In this document: positions 34,961 through 46,720 of the stretch, piece by piece | How positions within the stretch are numbered: position 1 is the stretch's first letter | How the letters are laid out: every line of letters starts with the position of its first letter | Assembly: GCA_036873135.1 (NCBI GenBank) | Contig: JAPTYO010000009.1 | Location: 36,782,756 to 36,846,755 of the forward strand | Length of the DNA: 64,000 nt | From: Clarkia xantiana subsp. parviflora | Lineage: Eukaryota; Streptophyta; Magnoliopsida; Myrtales; Onagraceae | Direction: 5' to 3' | Position numbers and translations under genes: made by a program | The notes under the pieces: generated by a model | Seen by the model: the letters and a program-made list of their open reading frames with translations, nothing else | What the model was told of the DNA's origin: nothing | Databases searched by the model: none

Positions 34961-35813
34961 GCTCTTGGTGTTAACTCCTTTTTTCCTTCATCATCATTTC
35001 TTGAAGCGAACAGCTTTCTTTTCACGCCAAATTCTATCATGGAAATGGATACTTGCTTCATCTTCCTTAGAGCGTTGACGTAGCACTTCCGTGCGGCTGT
35101 TTGGTCGCCTAGCACCTCGCTGATCCCATGAGGAGTTAGGAACTTCATCTTTTGGTGAGCGGTGGACGGCACGATGTCGTTCTTCCTAGAATGTCGTTGT
35201 ATGCTCCTAGGGTGCTCACCACTACAAATGTGACATTGATATAAAGCGCCTTCCAACCTTCTCCCAGGATGACTGGCAGTGTGATCATACCCAACGGGTA
35301 AGTTGCAGCTCCTGCGAAGCTGACTAGCGGGAATGTGCTTGGCGAAAGATCGGCTTCCTTTTTTTCCAATTTTTTGAGAACTTCAACATGCAGTAAGTCT
35401 GCGGCACTTCCACCATCCACCAATATCCTTCGCACATCGTATCCGTTGACATCCACTGTAATGACAAGAGCATCATCGTGGGGGTAGACTATGTGCTTCT
35501 TGTCAGCATTTGAGAATGGGATGACCACGTCTTCCTTCTCTGGTTGGCGTCTTTTTCCATACTTGGGCATAACTTGTAGTTGCGCAGCATAGACATCACG
35601 AGCATTAAAAATGCTTCCTCCTGCAGCTGGCCCTCCATGAATCACATTGATGACGCCACGCTTCGCAGGTGGCCGATTGTCGTTCATTTTCTCCTTTCCC
35701 TTGTTCATATTTTCGGATGGCTCAGCATGGTTCTTCTTTTGGCGCTTGTCGCCTTGATCTACGTATTTCTTGAGTTCTCCTTTGAGGATGAAGTTGTTTA
35801 CACGGAATCTTAG
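34961..35813 (-). pseudogene. Protease region of element C
   Basis: An open frame from about 35708 has the conserved VINVIHGGPAAGG stretch and the aspartic protease motif VDGGSAADLL, then TYPLGMITLPV, as in A and B. A frameshift near 35180 moves the reading to the next frame, which continues with HQKMKF and the ARKCYVNA motif of the protease-RT linker, to about 34965. It would cleave the polyprotein. The product is interrupted before RT, which is missing. Confidence 0.8.
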
Positions 35814-37477
35814 GCTGACACAGCTGTCCGTCTCATGGCCATAGACTTCATGGTTCTCGCACTATTTGTCTTCTTGCTTTCCAAGTGGACCTTTTTTAAA
35901 GTTTGTCGGCTCCCTCCACATGTTGTCTTCCTTCATCTTTTTCAGGATCACAGAGAGTGGTGCATTCAAGAGAACGCAGTCTGCCAAGTTCACTTCCTTC
36001 GGTCTTTGGAATTCTGGCTGGAACGGCCTCTTTTGCAGCTGGGATTGCCTTGCTTGTTGCGAACCTTGTTGAGGTCTCGCCTGCTTCTCTTTAGCGCGGG
36101 CTACGCTGAATTTCACTTTATGCTGGTCTCTGAATCTTTCAAGATCCACGAACTCTTTGACTCTTGCTGCCAATTCTTCAAGTGTCACCGCGGGTCGCTT
36201 CGACATCTTTTCTGCTAGGGAATACCCTTTTCGGCCTAATTTCCCAATGAAAGCATGCACGATCTCTCCTTCATCGAGGTTGCCCTGAATGTCTGTGACA
36301 TTTTGGTTGAAACGGATGTAGTAATCCGCTAACGACTCATCATTTTGTTGTACCACCTCGTTCAATGCGTTTGGTCCCTTTAGGAGTGTGTGCCCATGTA
36401 TCTTTTAATGAAGTTCGCCTTCAGGTATGCCCACGATGTAACACTTCCGCATGGTAGTGAAATGAACCAGTGTGCGGCAGTTCCCACAAGGGTGTTGTAG
36501 AATTTCATGGCGACATGATGTGGATTGTTAGTTCGTCCCAGCAAGGAGGCTTCATGTTGTTGAACATGTTCGATTGGATCTCCTTTTCCTCTGTACTTCT
36601 CTCCTCCAATTCGGTAGAGAGCGTCTGGGACGCGGCTGTGCACTAGCTCGTCGGAGAACGGATGCGACGCGTTCTCTTCCAGGGCATGCATTCCCATCAT
36701 CTTTGACTGCTTCATCGTCTTCTCGATCATCTCTTCGAAGGCCTTAGCCGTAAGTCCCGTGACTGGGATGTCACTGTTGCATGCGGGCTTCCTCCACCAT
36801 TCATTGTATGTATGAGCACGCCTTACTTCCTTGAAGTTTCCTTCCTTGTGCATGACGGCATTGCTTGCTGACTTGAAGTTGCCTTCCTTTGGTGGCCGCT
36901 GTGAGTTATTCACAGGGGGTTGCTTCCATCTTACTCCTTGATGCTGCTGCTTCACACCAACACTTGGAGTGTATGAATCTGTTGCTTCCTGCCTTGCCTG
37001 CCGGTATTGGTTGGTACCTTCATAATATCCTTTGCCTTCTGGATGTTTTGGCTCTTGATGGTTGACATCATGCGACATCTCCCTCGTAGGTGCAGCATGC
37101 TCGCTAGCTAGCGGAGGTGGTTTCAGGGGTGTCATGTATCCCTGGTTCTTTGGGGTCTCCCTGAATGTGAGGAGCTCTTCCAGTGCGGCCATCATGGCAG
37201 GTGTGACTGGTGGCAGGTTGCTTGCGCCTCTTGCTTGCTGCAGCACTTCGTCAGCTGGCATCCTGTATGGGAACTCTTCGTTCCTTTCGGTCATTAGCTC
37301 GAACTCGTGCATTGGTACCTCGTTCTGGACGTCGGGACCATGCTGCGCGAAAGGCGCATTTGCGGTTGGCATGGAGGAGGTAGTAGACTCTTCATCTGGA
37401 ATGTGAGAAGGTCCTTGTTGGCTTCTCGTCAGCTTCGGCTTGTTTTTACCCGCCTTCTTCGTACGTCTGCCTGTCAT
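35814..37477 (-). pseudogene. Gag of element C
   Basis: Likely ATG at 37477 (MTGRRTKKAGKNK), 34 nt downstream of the primer site; an upstream in-frame ATG at 37627 lies inside the LTR and is not favoured. The retrotransposon gag core includes GDPIEHVQQHEASLLGRTN and TSWAYLKANFIKRY. A frameshift near 36385 separates it from the next part (NEVVQQNDESLADYYIRF). A single TAG near 35863 precedes the zinc knuckle CENHEVYGHETDSC (about 35860-35820). Gag would form the particle and bind RNA. It is diverged from the A/B gag. Confidence 0.82.
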
Positions 37478-37510
37478 AGCTTGCGGTATGGAACAGCTTC
37501 TTGCTCGAAT

Positions 37511-37527
37511 CCCGCTGACGGCGCCAA
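37511..37527 (-). promoter_or_regulatory. Primer binding site of element C
   Basis: Minus-strand TTGGCGCCGTCAGCGGG one base beyond the LTR end. It shares TTGGCGCCGTC with A. Confidence 0.82.
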
Positions 37528-37528
37528 G

Positions 37529-37944
37529 TGTTGAGGTCGGTTCCACCTGGGACACCTCGGGTTGCTCTTCGCGAACGGGTTGGATGTGCACGTAGGTACG
37601 GTCTCCTGTCAGCATGTCACGATCCACGATCCGCTAACCTCGATCCTCGAACCCGAACTTGGCTTTGGCTCCAATCTCGGTCTCCTACAAGTCGGGTCCT
37701 GCAAAACGAGCAATAACCAGCATGGAGAGGGGGGTGGTGCAGGTTGAGCCCTCTCTGATGCTTAAGTCACAATTTAGAGAGAGAAAGTATGTAGAGAGAG
37801 GTCAGAGCACAAATAGCCAATCTTTGAGAGTTTCGAGTTAAGTTGTCAAATGGGAGGTCTAGGTCCCTATTTATAGGAAACCCGATAACCGTACTCGGTT
37901 TTATGCGGTTCAATGCCGGTTTAAAGGAAAACGCTTACCGACAT
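37529..37944 (-). repeat. 5' LTR of element C, truncated by D-right
   Basis: Aligns with 22173-22572 apart from a 26-bp stretch (about 37591-37616) absent from the 3' LTR. It stops at gacat, where D-right begins; the U3 portion with the palindromes is missing. Confidence 0.82.
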
Positions 37945-39497
37945 TGTAAACACTCGATTTTGACCCGGACGTAACGACGTTACACATGATACGTCAAATT
38001 TCGGACGCGTCAAGCCACAAAGTCTCCATAAATGCTCAAGGGCACATTAAGGAAATTATTATACAATATATTTTAAATTATTTCGAATTTATTTAATATT
38101 TTCGGAATTTTTAAAAATATATATATATATATATATAATAATTAGTTTTTTTTATTTTATAAAATTATCTGTAAGATATTTATCTCCAGATATTATTTTT
38201 TATTCAAAAAAAATAATTATCTGTAAAGATAAATATCCTTAGGAATATTCTCTAGAATAATTATCTGTTAGCATTTTTTATTTAAATTTTATCTATAAAC
38301 TAGACTAGGGTTTTAGTATAAATAGGGGTCTAGTTTACATTGTAAAGGACACAAAAAAAACACCACAAAAGCAATAATACACTATTTTTTATCGTAGCCC
38401 TCCTTCCCTACCGCCAGCAGCCCCCGCCGGTGGCCCTGCCAGTGGCCCCGCCGGAGGCCACGCCGGTGGCCCGTCGGGGGCCACGTCGTCGCAGCCCGGT
38501 CCGCCACCTCCGACCGCCTTGGCTCCGACTGTCTCTCTCTTTCTCTCTCTCTCACTCTCTCTCTCCTCCCCTTTTCAGCCAGCCCCACCTTCGCCGGAGA
38601 ACCACACCGCCCTCAGCAGCCACCGCCGGCGCCGCCACAAGCAGCACCTCCGCCCGTCAGCTCCTTCGCACGAGTCGCCCGCCGCCGCTCTGCCCTCCAC
38701 CGGTGATTTCCGCCACGGCCTGCCCTTGCCGTGACCGCGCTGGAGCTTCCCGTCCGCCGCCGGCGACGGTTCGCCGTCTCTGCTGTTTCTGCGCCTCCCA
38801 CCAGCCTCGCCGGAGCTCCCATCCGCCACGGCCTCCCGCCCTGCCGCCTCTGCCGCTCGCCGGTCCACCAGATGAGACCTGTGCAGGTCTCTTCATCTTC
38901 CCCGCTTATTTTTTTTATTTATTTATTATTAATATTTGGTTATTAGGTTTTTTGTTTTAAATTATTATAATATTATAATTAATTAAAAATTAAAATGTAA
39001 TTAGTTAGATTTAATTAATAGTTTAGATGTAATTGGTAAAATTTAATTAGTAATTTAATTGTAATTGACTAATTTTAATTTAATAGCATGTTAGAAGTTT
39101 TTAGTATTTTAGATTTCATTTTTACTAGGAGTTACAGGTTATAATTAACTTTTTAGATTTAGGATTATATCTGATTAATATTTTTTTATGATGAAATTTG
39201 ATTAATTTTGACTTTTTTAGATTAATTGGGTGTAATGTATGTAAATGATAAAATTGGCAAATTAAGTAAATTGAGTATTGAAAGGGCGAGATTAAAAATT
39301 ATATTTTTATTCCGTAATAGGACCCCCGAATCCAAAATTTCTAATCGTTGACCGGTTTTATACCTAGCTGTTTAATTCGTTATTCGCTTAGGTAATTTAG
39401 GATTCTAGTTAGCCTAATAATTAACTAGTAGCGACTCTTTTCAAAATTCGCACGTTTTCAAAACGTAATTCGCCGTAGGTTAGATTTATGTCTGACA
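37945..39497 (+). repeat. 5' LTR of D-right (1553 bp)
   Basis: TGTAAACACTCGATTTTG...ATGTCTGACA. AT-rich U3 with an AT microsatellite near 38117-38137, a TATA box (agtataaatagggg) near 38315, then a GC-rich block and an AT-rich remainder. Confidence 0.8.
38396..38880. other. GC-rich, proline-coding block inside the D-right LTR
   Basis: About 480 bp rich in ccgccgg and ctctct motifs between AT-rich flanks, starting about 80 bp after the TATA box. Frames on both strands are open (up to 176 codons on the plus strand, Pro/Ser/Arg-rich), as expected of stop-poor GC-rich DNA. No domain is recognised, so I do not call a gene. Confidence 0.6.
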
Positions 39498-39500
39498 ATT

Positions 39501-39518
39501 TGGCGACTCTACTGGGGA
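39501..39518 (+). promoter_or_regulatory. Primer binding site of D-right
   Basis: TGGCGACTCTACTGGGGA three bases after the LTR end. This form is common in Ogre-type elements (from memory of the family). Confidence 0.8.
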
Positions 39519-42183
39519 GAATTGAGGGTTCGGGCTCTTTATATTTGCTTATTTGCCATGTTTTATTTTTTATTCATATTTGACTTTGTTATTCTAACTT
39601 GATTGTTTTTGTGTAATTTCAGGTGTGGAGTTAATTTTTTATGACTGACTATTTTTCTTTGTTAGATTATGCATTATTCGCATTTGCACACACCACTTTA
39701 GTGTAATGACCAAAACGCCTAAAACCCAGGGCGACTAGGAACCCCGGAGGTTTAGTACGGTACGACCGGAGCGGCAGGGCCGCCGGTACGGCTCGGAAAA
39801 ACTCTACTCGCTTGCGAAAGTCTTATGATCCCGATAATGGGGTGAGGAAACCACCTTGTCGGGAACCTATCAGTGGAACCTACCTTGTAGAGCAAAGCCA
39901 CACATTTTTTTACCCTCCTAACATGATCTGTTTTTTGTTGCAAATGTTATCATGCGACTTTTTGTATAGATTTTATTTCTCATGCATTCATCTCACTGCA
40001 TTTAAAAAAACTTCTTACCTAAATTTTCGTTCTAAATATGTGTCTCATGCGCATTATAAAAAAAATAAAAAAATTGCAGGTAAGTTGTAATTTTGTTAGT
40101 GCGTTACGTATGCATTACTTAAAAAAAAACATTTCAGAAAATTTAATTTATTTAGCTATTAGAGCTTCCTTTCGAACATGCATTTCATATGCATTTTTTT
40201 TTCTAAAAAAACCTCTTACCTGAATTTTTATTTTTAACATGTGTTTTGTACGCATTATTTTTGAAAAAACTTTTCAGGTAAGTTGTAATTTTGGTTAGTG
40301 TATTGTATATGCATTGCTAAAAATACAAAAACAAAAACAAAAAACATTTTTTTTTCCGCTTTAACCGTTAGGGCTTCCTTTCGAACATGCATTTCATATG
40401 CATTTTTTTTCTAAAAACCTTTTACCTGAATTTTCATATTTAACATGTGTTTTGTACGCATTATTTTTGAAAAAAACCTTTCAGGTAAGTTGTAATTTTG
40501 GTTAGTGTATTGTATATGCATTTCTTAAAAAAAAAAACAAAACAAAACAAAAACAAAAAAAAACAAAAAAATTATTAGGAAAATTTGTAATTTTGCTTTA
40601 ACTGTTAGAGATTCTAATTTCGAACGAGCATTCCATATGCATCATAAAAAAAAAAAAAACTTTTTAACTGAATTGTTTTATTTTTAATAATGCATCCAAT
40701 ATGCATTGATTTAAAAAAAAAAAACTTTTTAGATAAACCGTAAGCTCTCTTAGTTTTAGGGCTCTTTGTTTAAAAAACATTTTATCTTAATTTTTAATCA
40801 AAAAACGTGCATATCATATGCATTATTTTCGAAAAAAAAAAATTTCAGGTAAATTGTAATTTTTCCCAGTTATATAACTTTTATTTTTGAGTTTGCATCT
40901 TGTATTTATTTTGTGCATCTCATATGCGTCCTTTTTTAAAAAAACTTTTCGCCTGATTCTTAATTTTGAGCAACCGAGATGCATTGTTTTTTTTCCTCAT
41001 TAAAAAAATAAAAAATCTTTTCAGCTAACTTGTAAATTATCTTGACTGTAGAACTTTCATCTCATGTATGCATCTCATGTGCATCGCATGTGCATTGTTT
41101 TAGGAAAAATAATATGTTGATAGACTGTACACGTTCTTAGTCGTAGAACTTTTAGTTTCAAACATGTACTCCATGTGTTGTTGTCAAAATTACTTACCAG
41201 AATGTTTTATTTCAAGCATGTGTTTCATACGCATTATTTTTTGGAAAAAACTTTACATGTAAGTTGTAAAATTCTGTTATTGCATTCAATGTGCATCATT
41301 TTTTTTAATATATTCTTAAAAAAAAATTTAGGAAAATTTGTAGTTCCTTTTTGGCTCTTAGAGTTTTTTTTAATTCAAACATGAATTGCATATGCATCAT
41401 TTTCAAAAAAGGCTTTTTACCTGATTTTTTTAAAGCATGCATTCAATATGCATTATTTTTTTATATAAAAAAACATTTCAGGTAAATTGTGAGTTTTTTT
41501 TAGCTATAGAGCTTTCAAATTCACGCATGCATCTCAGTTGCATTATTTTAAAAAAAAAAATCCACCTGAAATTTATATTTCAAAATATGCATTTCATATG
41601 CATTATTCAGGTAAACTGTTGTAAGTTGTGAATTTCTTAGAATAGAATTTTAACTTTCAAAAATGCATTTCATATGCGTCATTCAGGTAATATGTTGTAA
41701 GTTGTAACTTTCTTACCGTTAGAATTTTAACTTTCGAGCATGCATGAGCACTTTCTTTATAAAAAAAAAAAAACAACTCAAAGTGTCATTCGTTTTTATC
41801 CAAGGTGTTGCACTATTTTGGCAAAATCGTCATTTCAACATTCGCATGAGCGAGCATCTAAAAAATGGGAGTTTTTGAGAAAATAGTTTAACTGTGCAGT
41901 TGAGTGCTACTATTCGAGTTTAAACAAAGGACGAGAAAACCTTTCTGAAAAAAACTTTTTTTGAGCATTTGTCCTGCGTTCGAGCCAGATAATGCACTTA
42001 GCAAACTCAGTAAACTCCATGATGGTGCAAAACACATTTGATCATAAATTTTGATTCTTTTTCAAAAAAGTAATCAAAATTATGAAATGAACGACATTAG
42101 AGTTTTCAAAAAATCATGCATGATTTCTCATATTCTATACACTAATTTTTCATTCACTCTTTTCAGGTACCCTTGGTTAAGGT
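39519..42183 (+). other. D-right leader with degenerate repeats
   Basis: AT-rich, non-coding. From about 39960 to 41750 it has degenerate units of roughly 100-200 bp with catttcatatgcatt, poly-A/T runs and ttcaggtaagttgtaatttt. The cag/gtaa motif recurs at 40077, 40275, 40482, 40846, 41479, 41608 and 41684. Confidence 0.75.
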
Positions 42184-42840
42184 ATCATGTACACATAAGT
42201 TATGCCGGCTAAATGGGGCAACAAAAAAGAACATGTCATCCAGTTGCACAACGAACAAATAGCACACTCGAGATATCTAATGCTGAGGTGCGTTAAATTG
42301 TACTTAATTTTTTCCTTGAGATTTGATTGTCCCTACACTTTTGCAGGTCGGATGACCACTTCAACAAATTGCCGCAACCGTGTGAAACGTGAACGCTTCA
42401 AAGGGTTTCTATGAAAATTTCACCCACCATGTGTGAAATTCATACGCTTCCCAAGACGAGGTATACAACCGTTATGTGGCCAGGTTTAAACCATTCAGCG
42501 GTAACCATGAGGCATCTCCCATTGAGATCAGACATGTCAAGAGATGAGAAAAATTTCAAGAGATCATCGAGAATTCCGTGAAAATTCAATGTCTTGACTC
42601 GATCAACCGAATCCTTTTCCGAAAAAGTTCTGAGATTCCCAGTCTGCCACTAGGGGAATGTACTTTTCAGCAAGTGTACATACACAAGTTGTGGAGCAAG
42701 AGAATCAGGACATGCAGTAGGTCCAGTCGCATAGCGAGCACATTGCCCACTGAAAAGTCCAACTCCCAGGTAAGAGAAGTTATGATCATTTTTATCCCTG
42801 AAATTTGAGTTTTTCCTTACTCATTGTGCAGCTTGGATAA
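42184..42840 (+). pseudogene. Unrecognised exon-like fragments in D-right
   Basis: Less AT-rich than its surroundings. A short frame starts at 42202 (MPAKWGNKKEH) and meets an intron-like gap (about 42289-42346, GTGCGTT to TTTTGCAG). Further open stretches follow, with another intron-like gap at about 42769-42831 (CAG/GTAAGAG to TTGTGCAG). It could be the remains of the extra ORF that Ogre-type elements carry before gag, or an unrelated gene fragment. I recognise no domain. Confidence 0.35.
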
Positions 42841-43483
42841 TCATCCAAATCAAAACTCCTGAAGAGCACATCTCATGTACGGCCCTTCGCTCGCCGACCA
42901 TTCTTATGCCAGTTATCCCAGATACCTCGGATGATATCTATGCCTAAGTTTACCATTTGCGAACTACTCAACACCATCCGTGTGTGTTCATTAATCAGGC
43001 CATTCGTCCAGCATGCGACGAGACTAACTCGACAGATGTAGCCGTGGGGCATTCCTGTTAAAATCAAGCTTGGTTGAAGATAGATGACATCCAGAAATCT
43101 TCCTATTAAAAAGGATCGAGATTCCATGAAGATTGACCGTGCTAATGAAAGAGCATTTGAGAGGAAGAAGAAGAAGAAGAAATTATTGTCGGACAACCAA
43201 ATCGGACAATTTTGTCCGAACCAAAAGTCAGTTCCCGGGCAAAATTACAATTACGCCCTCCAACGGAAATCAACACACAAATGGCGCCGTCTGTGGGAAA
43301 CGCTACGACAAGTCATGGCGTACCACTGTTATTCTAAGATCACCACTTTACAAGATTCGGGAGAGTCACGCCAAGCGCGTACACCTCCTACACCTCCTAC
43401 CAAACACGCATATGTCGACAGTCTAAGAGGAAGAATAACACCTCTCGTCCGGAAACTAAGTGTAATAGCAGCAGACTATCTTC

Positions 43484-43740
43484 TCCGCGTATCTCGGAGC
43501 GGCTATCATGTCCGCACATCTCGGAGCGGCTATCATGTCCGCGTATCTAGGGGCAACTATCATGACCGCACACCTCGGAGTGGCTATCATGTCCACATGA
43601 CTCTAGGCGGCTATCATGTCCGCGCCTCTCAGAGTGGCTATCATGTCCACGCGGTGATAAGCGGCTATCATGTCCGCACATCTTGGAGTGGCTGTTATGT
43701 CCACCCCTCTCTAGGCGGCTATCATGTACGCATATTGTCC
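43484..43740. repeat. Tandem array, about 10 copies of 27 bp
   Basis: Unit ggctatcatgtccgcgtatctcggagc with variants. The unit is nine codons and one frame stays open through it, giving a repeating SGYHVR-type peptide. The core ggctatcatgtcc is the same as in element I's array at 13141-13600. Confidence 0.92.
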
Positions 43741-43811
43741 AACGATTATTGTGTTCACAGGTAATGGACTATATACAGGTTCAGGAGACAGGAGACGTAC
43801 CAAGAAGACAC

Positions 43812-44112
43812 TCTACCTTGGGAAAAACCAAATACGGGTCGCAAGCCACACTCTGCCTTGGGGAAAACCAAGTAGCGGTGCAGGAGGCACACTACCTTGA
43901 AAACGCCAGGTTGTGGCAACAACATGGATAGGCACGTCGCCTCGCCGACCTCTGACCGACGCCATGGAAGGGTATGTCGCCTCGTCCAACCTCTGGCCTT
44001 CTCCCTACCTCGGAAACTTCAAGTAGCTGTCGCGGAGTGCACCCTACCTTGGGAAAAACCAAGTAGCAGTTGTGGAATGCACCCTACTTTGGAAAACCCA
44101 AGTAGCAGTCGG
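43812..44112. repeat. Degenerate repeats with ccttgggaaaaaccaagtagc
   Basis: About six imperfect copies of 35-50 bp. Each unit contains a small inverted repeat (ccttggg...aaccaag), so short hairpins are possible. Confidence 0.7.
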
Positions 44113-44364
44113 TACAATAGTCGCCACCTCATGCCCGAAACGACTACGGTGCGAACGTCCCGACAGGGGGCAACTCCATACCTACGAACTTACAAGTTCA
44201 CAACTACTACATAGCGAACATCCCCTATACGGGGGCAACTCTATGTCAGTACGGGCCTCGTCCCAACGCTTTATACAACCTATATGGCACTACACGCATT
44301 TGCGCCACCCAACACATGTTTATCATGAGATGTTCATCGACAACATACCAGGAGGCCTAGCACT

Positions 44365-44720
44365 AACAACCTAGTCAATTTCTCCTAGGTGTTGAGACAA
44401 AGAAATCCCTCCTCCCTAGTGAAAGTTTCGGGCGAACCATTTCCTAGCCAAGGAGGTGCCAAATTGCTTCGAGCAAATACTCCGGAGATCCGTCCCTGCT
44501 ACAGAATTGACAAGAGGCTTTGTCGTGGAGACAAATCCGCGTAGGTATTCTTAACCAGAATCCTTGCGGGAACCGTCCGACGGATCGAGAACTCCCCTTG
44601 AAGATCTTGGGTCTACGGAAAGCATTGCAAGTATCTGTTCTTGATTCCGCTGCATAATTCGTTTACATAGCATGAACCTTGTGTTTTTTTTCCGTAGTAT
44701 CTATCCCCTATAAAACTATA
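44365..44720 (+). repeat. 5' LTR of copia E, last about 355 bp
   Basis: Aligns with 63486-63840 (gtgttgagacaaagaaatccc, gaactccccttgaagatcttgg). It ends taaaactata rather than CA, so the terminus is mutated. Confidence 0.85.
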
Positions 44721-44721
44721 G

Positions 44722-44732
44722 TGGTATCAGAG
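44722..44732 (+). promoter_or_regulatory. Primer binding site of copia E
   Basis: TGGTATCAGAG, initiator Met tRNA type; the next base is t instead of the usual c. Confidence 0.9.
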
Positions 44733-46720
44733 TCTGTGTTAGGGGGTTCATAATTTTGATAATTTGGTGTTCTTGAGATATTAAACTGATGGTTTTAGTA
44801 ATATTCGTGAAATTGAGTGTTTTTGTTAAAACTGATGTTCATGATTTTTTCAAGAAAAATGTGACCTTTATCAAAATTGAACATTGGATTATTGATCTTA
44901 GTAAAATTTGATCTTGAAACTTGACCACTAACCCTAAAGTTACATGTTTTTGGCCGAACCCTACATGAAATTACAAAGTAATTTTTTTTATTTCTTAGGC
45001 CCCATGTAATTAAATTTCATCCGAAAATTAACTAGTGTAATTTTAACAAAATTTCAGCCACTATGTTGTTAAATGTATTTGGCCACAATTTGGGTTAGAT
45101 TCACAATATAATTGTGATAATTACTATCGTTATATTCTAGCATGATTTTAGAAATCTAGGATATTATTGATAGATTTTAGTTTCTTAAGATTGAGGAAAT
45201 ATAAATTGTAGATATATTTTATCCTAAAGTAGAATCTTGACAATAAATTAAATATATATTTGTATATTTAAATATATGGGACGAAATATACAAAATTAAT
45301 GTGCAAATATTGAAAATTATTTTTTTTTATTATTCTTTCTTGATGAAAGTTTTTAAAGGATTTTAAAACCCTACTTAGCCCACAAGATAGAATTCGGCCG
45401 AACCCTATAGGGTTAATGGGCCATTCCAATTTTGCAGATCCGGGTTGGGGCGACTGACCTAAAAGACCTAGCGAACCCGAACCGGACCGAACCGGGTCAA
45501 CCCAACCGAACCGGATCGGGTTCCACGGGTCCAAACGGGCGGGTCAACCAAATCGGATTTTCTCAATTGGTTCGACCCATCAGGGTCGGGTCGGACCGGG
45601 CAACTAAATGAGTCGAACCAAATCAAATCGGTTTGCGTGAAGAACCGAACCAAATTTCTATTTTAAAACGAACCGTATTGGCTGAACCGGTTTAACCGGA
45701 CTGTACTGAACCCGACCGTATTTGACTGAACCAGAACTTTAAACCGGACGGACCCGAGTCAACTGAAAATAGGATGGTCAAATTTTAAAATCCAAATGTT
45801 TTTTAACTTTTAAGTTACATACATAGTGCTCAGAATGGATATCACAAATATTTTCACGTTTTAATTAAACCCGATGCCTAGTTTCGATTTTGGGTATGGA
45901 TCTCGGAAATGCATGATTTTTGGACTGAGTCATTTAGTGGGATGAATTGCAGTTGCTATTTAATTGATATTATTGAATGATTAGAACTGTCGTCTTGACT
46001 ATGTCAAGCTAGCTGGATATTGCACGTTGGGGGCAGAGCCATGGATTTTAATAAATGGATTGCGCACTAGGATAGTCATGCTGTGATGGTTGCCATTGCC
46101 TAGGATTCATGTCCAGAAGTATGCATGTTTTATTGCTAGGATAAATTCCAAGTTAGTCCCAAATGTTTTAAAACCGAAAATCAGTCGCCAAATATGCATG
46201 TTAGATGTGATGTGATCACGCATGATGCGTATGCATGAATATTGAAGATGTAGCTGGATGTGATAATTTACTTAAGTAGTAGAATTATATATGTGAGCAT
46301 GAGTTCCTCGGAACATTACACGCATGACGTCTATGCAGCGCATGATGATTATCTTGTGTAGTAGTATTATATATGCATGCATGAAATCCTCGAAACGTTT
46401 TAAAAGGGGCATGGGAAAGCCAAGATCGGGTGTATTTAAATACTCCAAGTTCCGGTGAAAGGGAATGTGAACTCTTTCACGAGTTAGATCGGGTGTATTT
46501 AAAAGACTAATCTATTAGAAAGAAGACGTCGGTAATGTGAACTCTCTCACGAGCCCATTCCCTCGGTTTACTGGCTGTCGGTTTGGTTAGATGTCTGAGG
46601 AATCATTACTTGTCGTCTTCTACCTCATAGATATCCGATGTATGCAATTCTTTTTCCAAAATGTTATTGTCTCCCTGATTATGCATGATTATCAATGTGT
46701 TAGTATCGAATAACCGCACA
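44733..46720 (+). other. Leader of copia E
   Basis: Non-coding, AT-rich, homologous to F's leader, with a ccgaacc/ggaccg-rich stretch at about 45470-45760. Confidence 0.7.

Larger units (their letters stand above)
22173..37944 (-). mobile_element. Element C: Tat-lineage retrotransposon on the minus strand, RT region lost, split by A
   Basis: In transcription order (right to left): truncated 5' LTR, primer site, gag, protease, a second gag-like fragment, spacer, antisense gene (plus strand, split by A), 3' UTR repeats, polypurine tract and 3' LTR. RT, RNase H and integrase are absent. The base-pair motif next to the 3' LTR (22168-22172 atgta) would be one target copy; the other end is lost under D-right. 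Confidence 0.8.
37945..43082 (+). mobile_element. D-right: 5' LTR and leader of an Ogre-like Ty3/gypsy element
   Basis: A 1.55-kb LTR, a primer site and a long AT-rich leader are present; no gag-pol or 3' LTR is visible. The five bases gacat (37940-37944) before the LTR would be its target duplication. The right boundary is not defined; I place it where remnant J becomes recognisable. Large LTR, TGGCGACTC primer site and long leader are typical of Ogre-type elements (family knowledge). Confidence 0.65.
43083..44364 (+). mobile_element. Element J: remnant of a non-coding gypsy-type LTR element
   Basis: A primer site TGGCGCCGTCTGTGGGAA (43282-43299) follows a likely LTR end (..caacacaca, 43279), so 43083-43279 is probably U5. 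Downstream are two short tandem arrays and acgggggcaac motifs like those of element I (14190-14460). No gag-pol. The right end is cut by copia E's LTR. The left limit is approximate. Confidence 0.6.

Noticed and set aside
37478..37627. Gag of C starting at 37627
   Set aside because: That extension lies within the LTR and primer site; the ATG at 37477 is the first after them.
38430..38960. 176-codon proline-rich protein gene
   Set aside because: GC-rich low-complexity DNA is open on both strands; no domain or gene signals.
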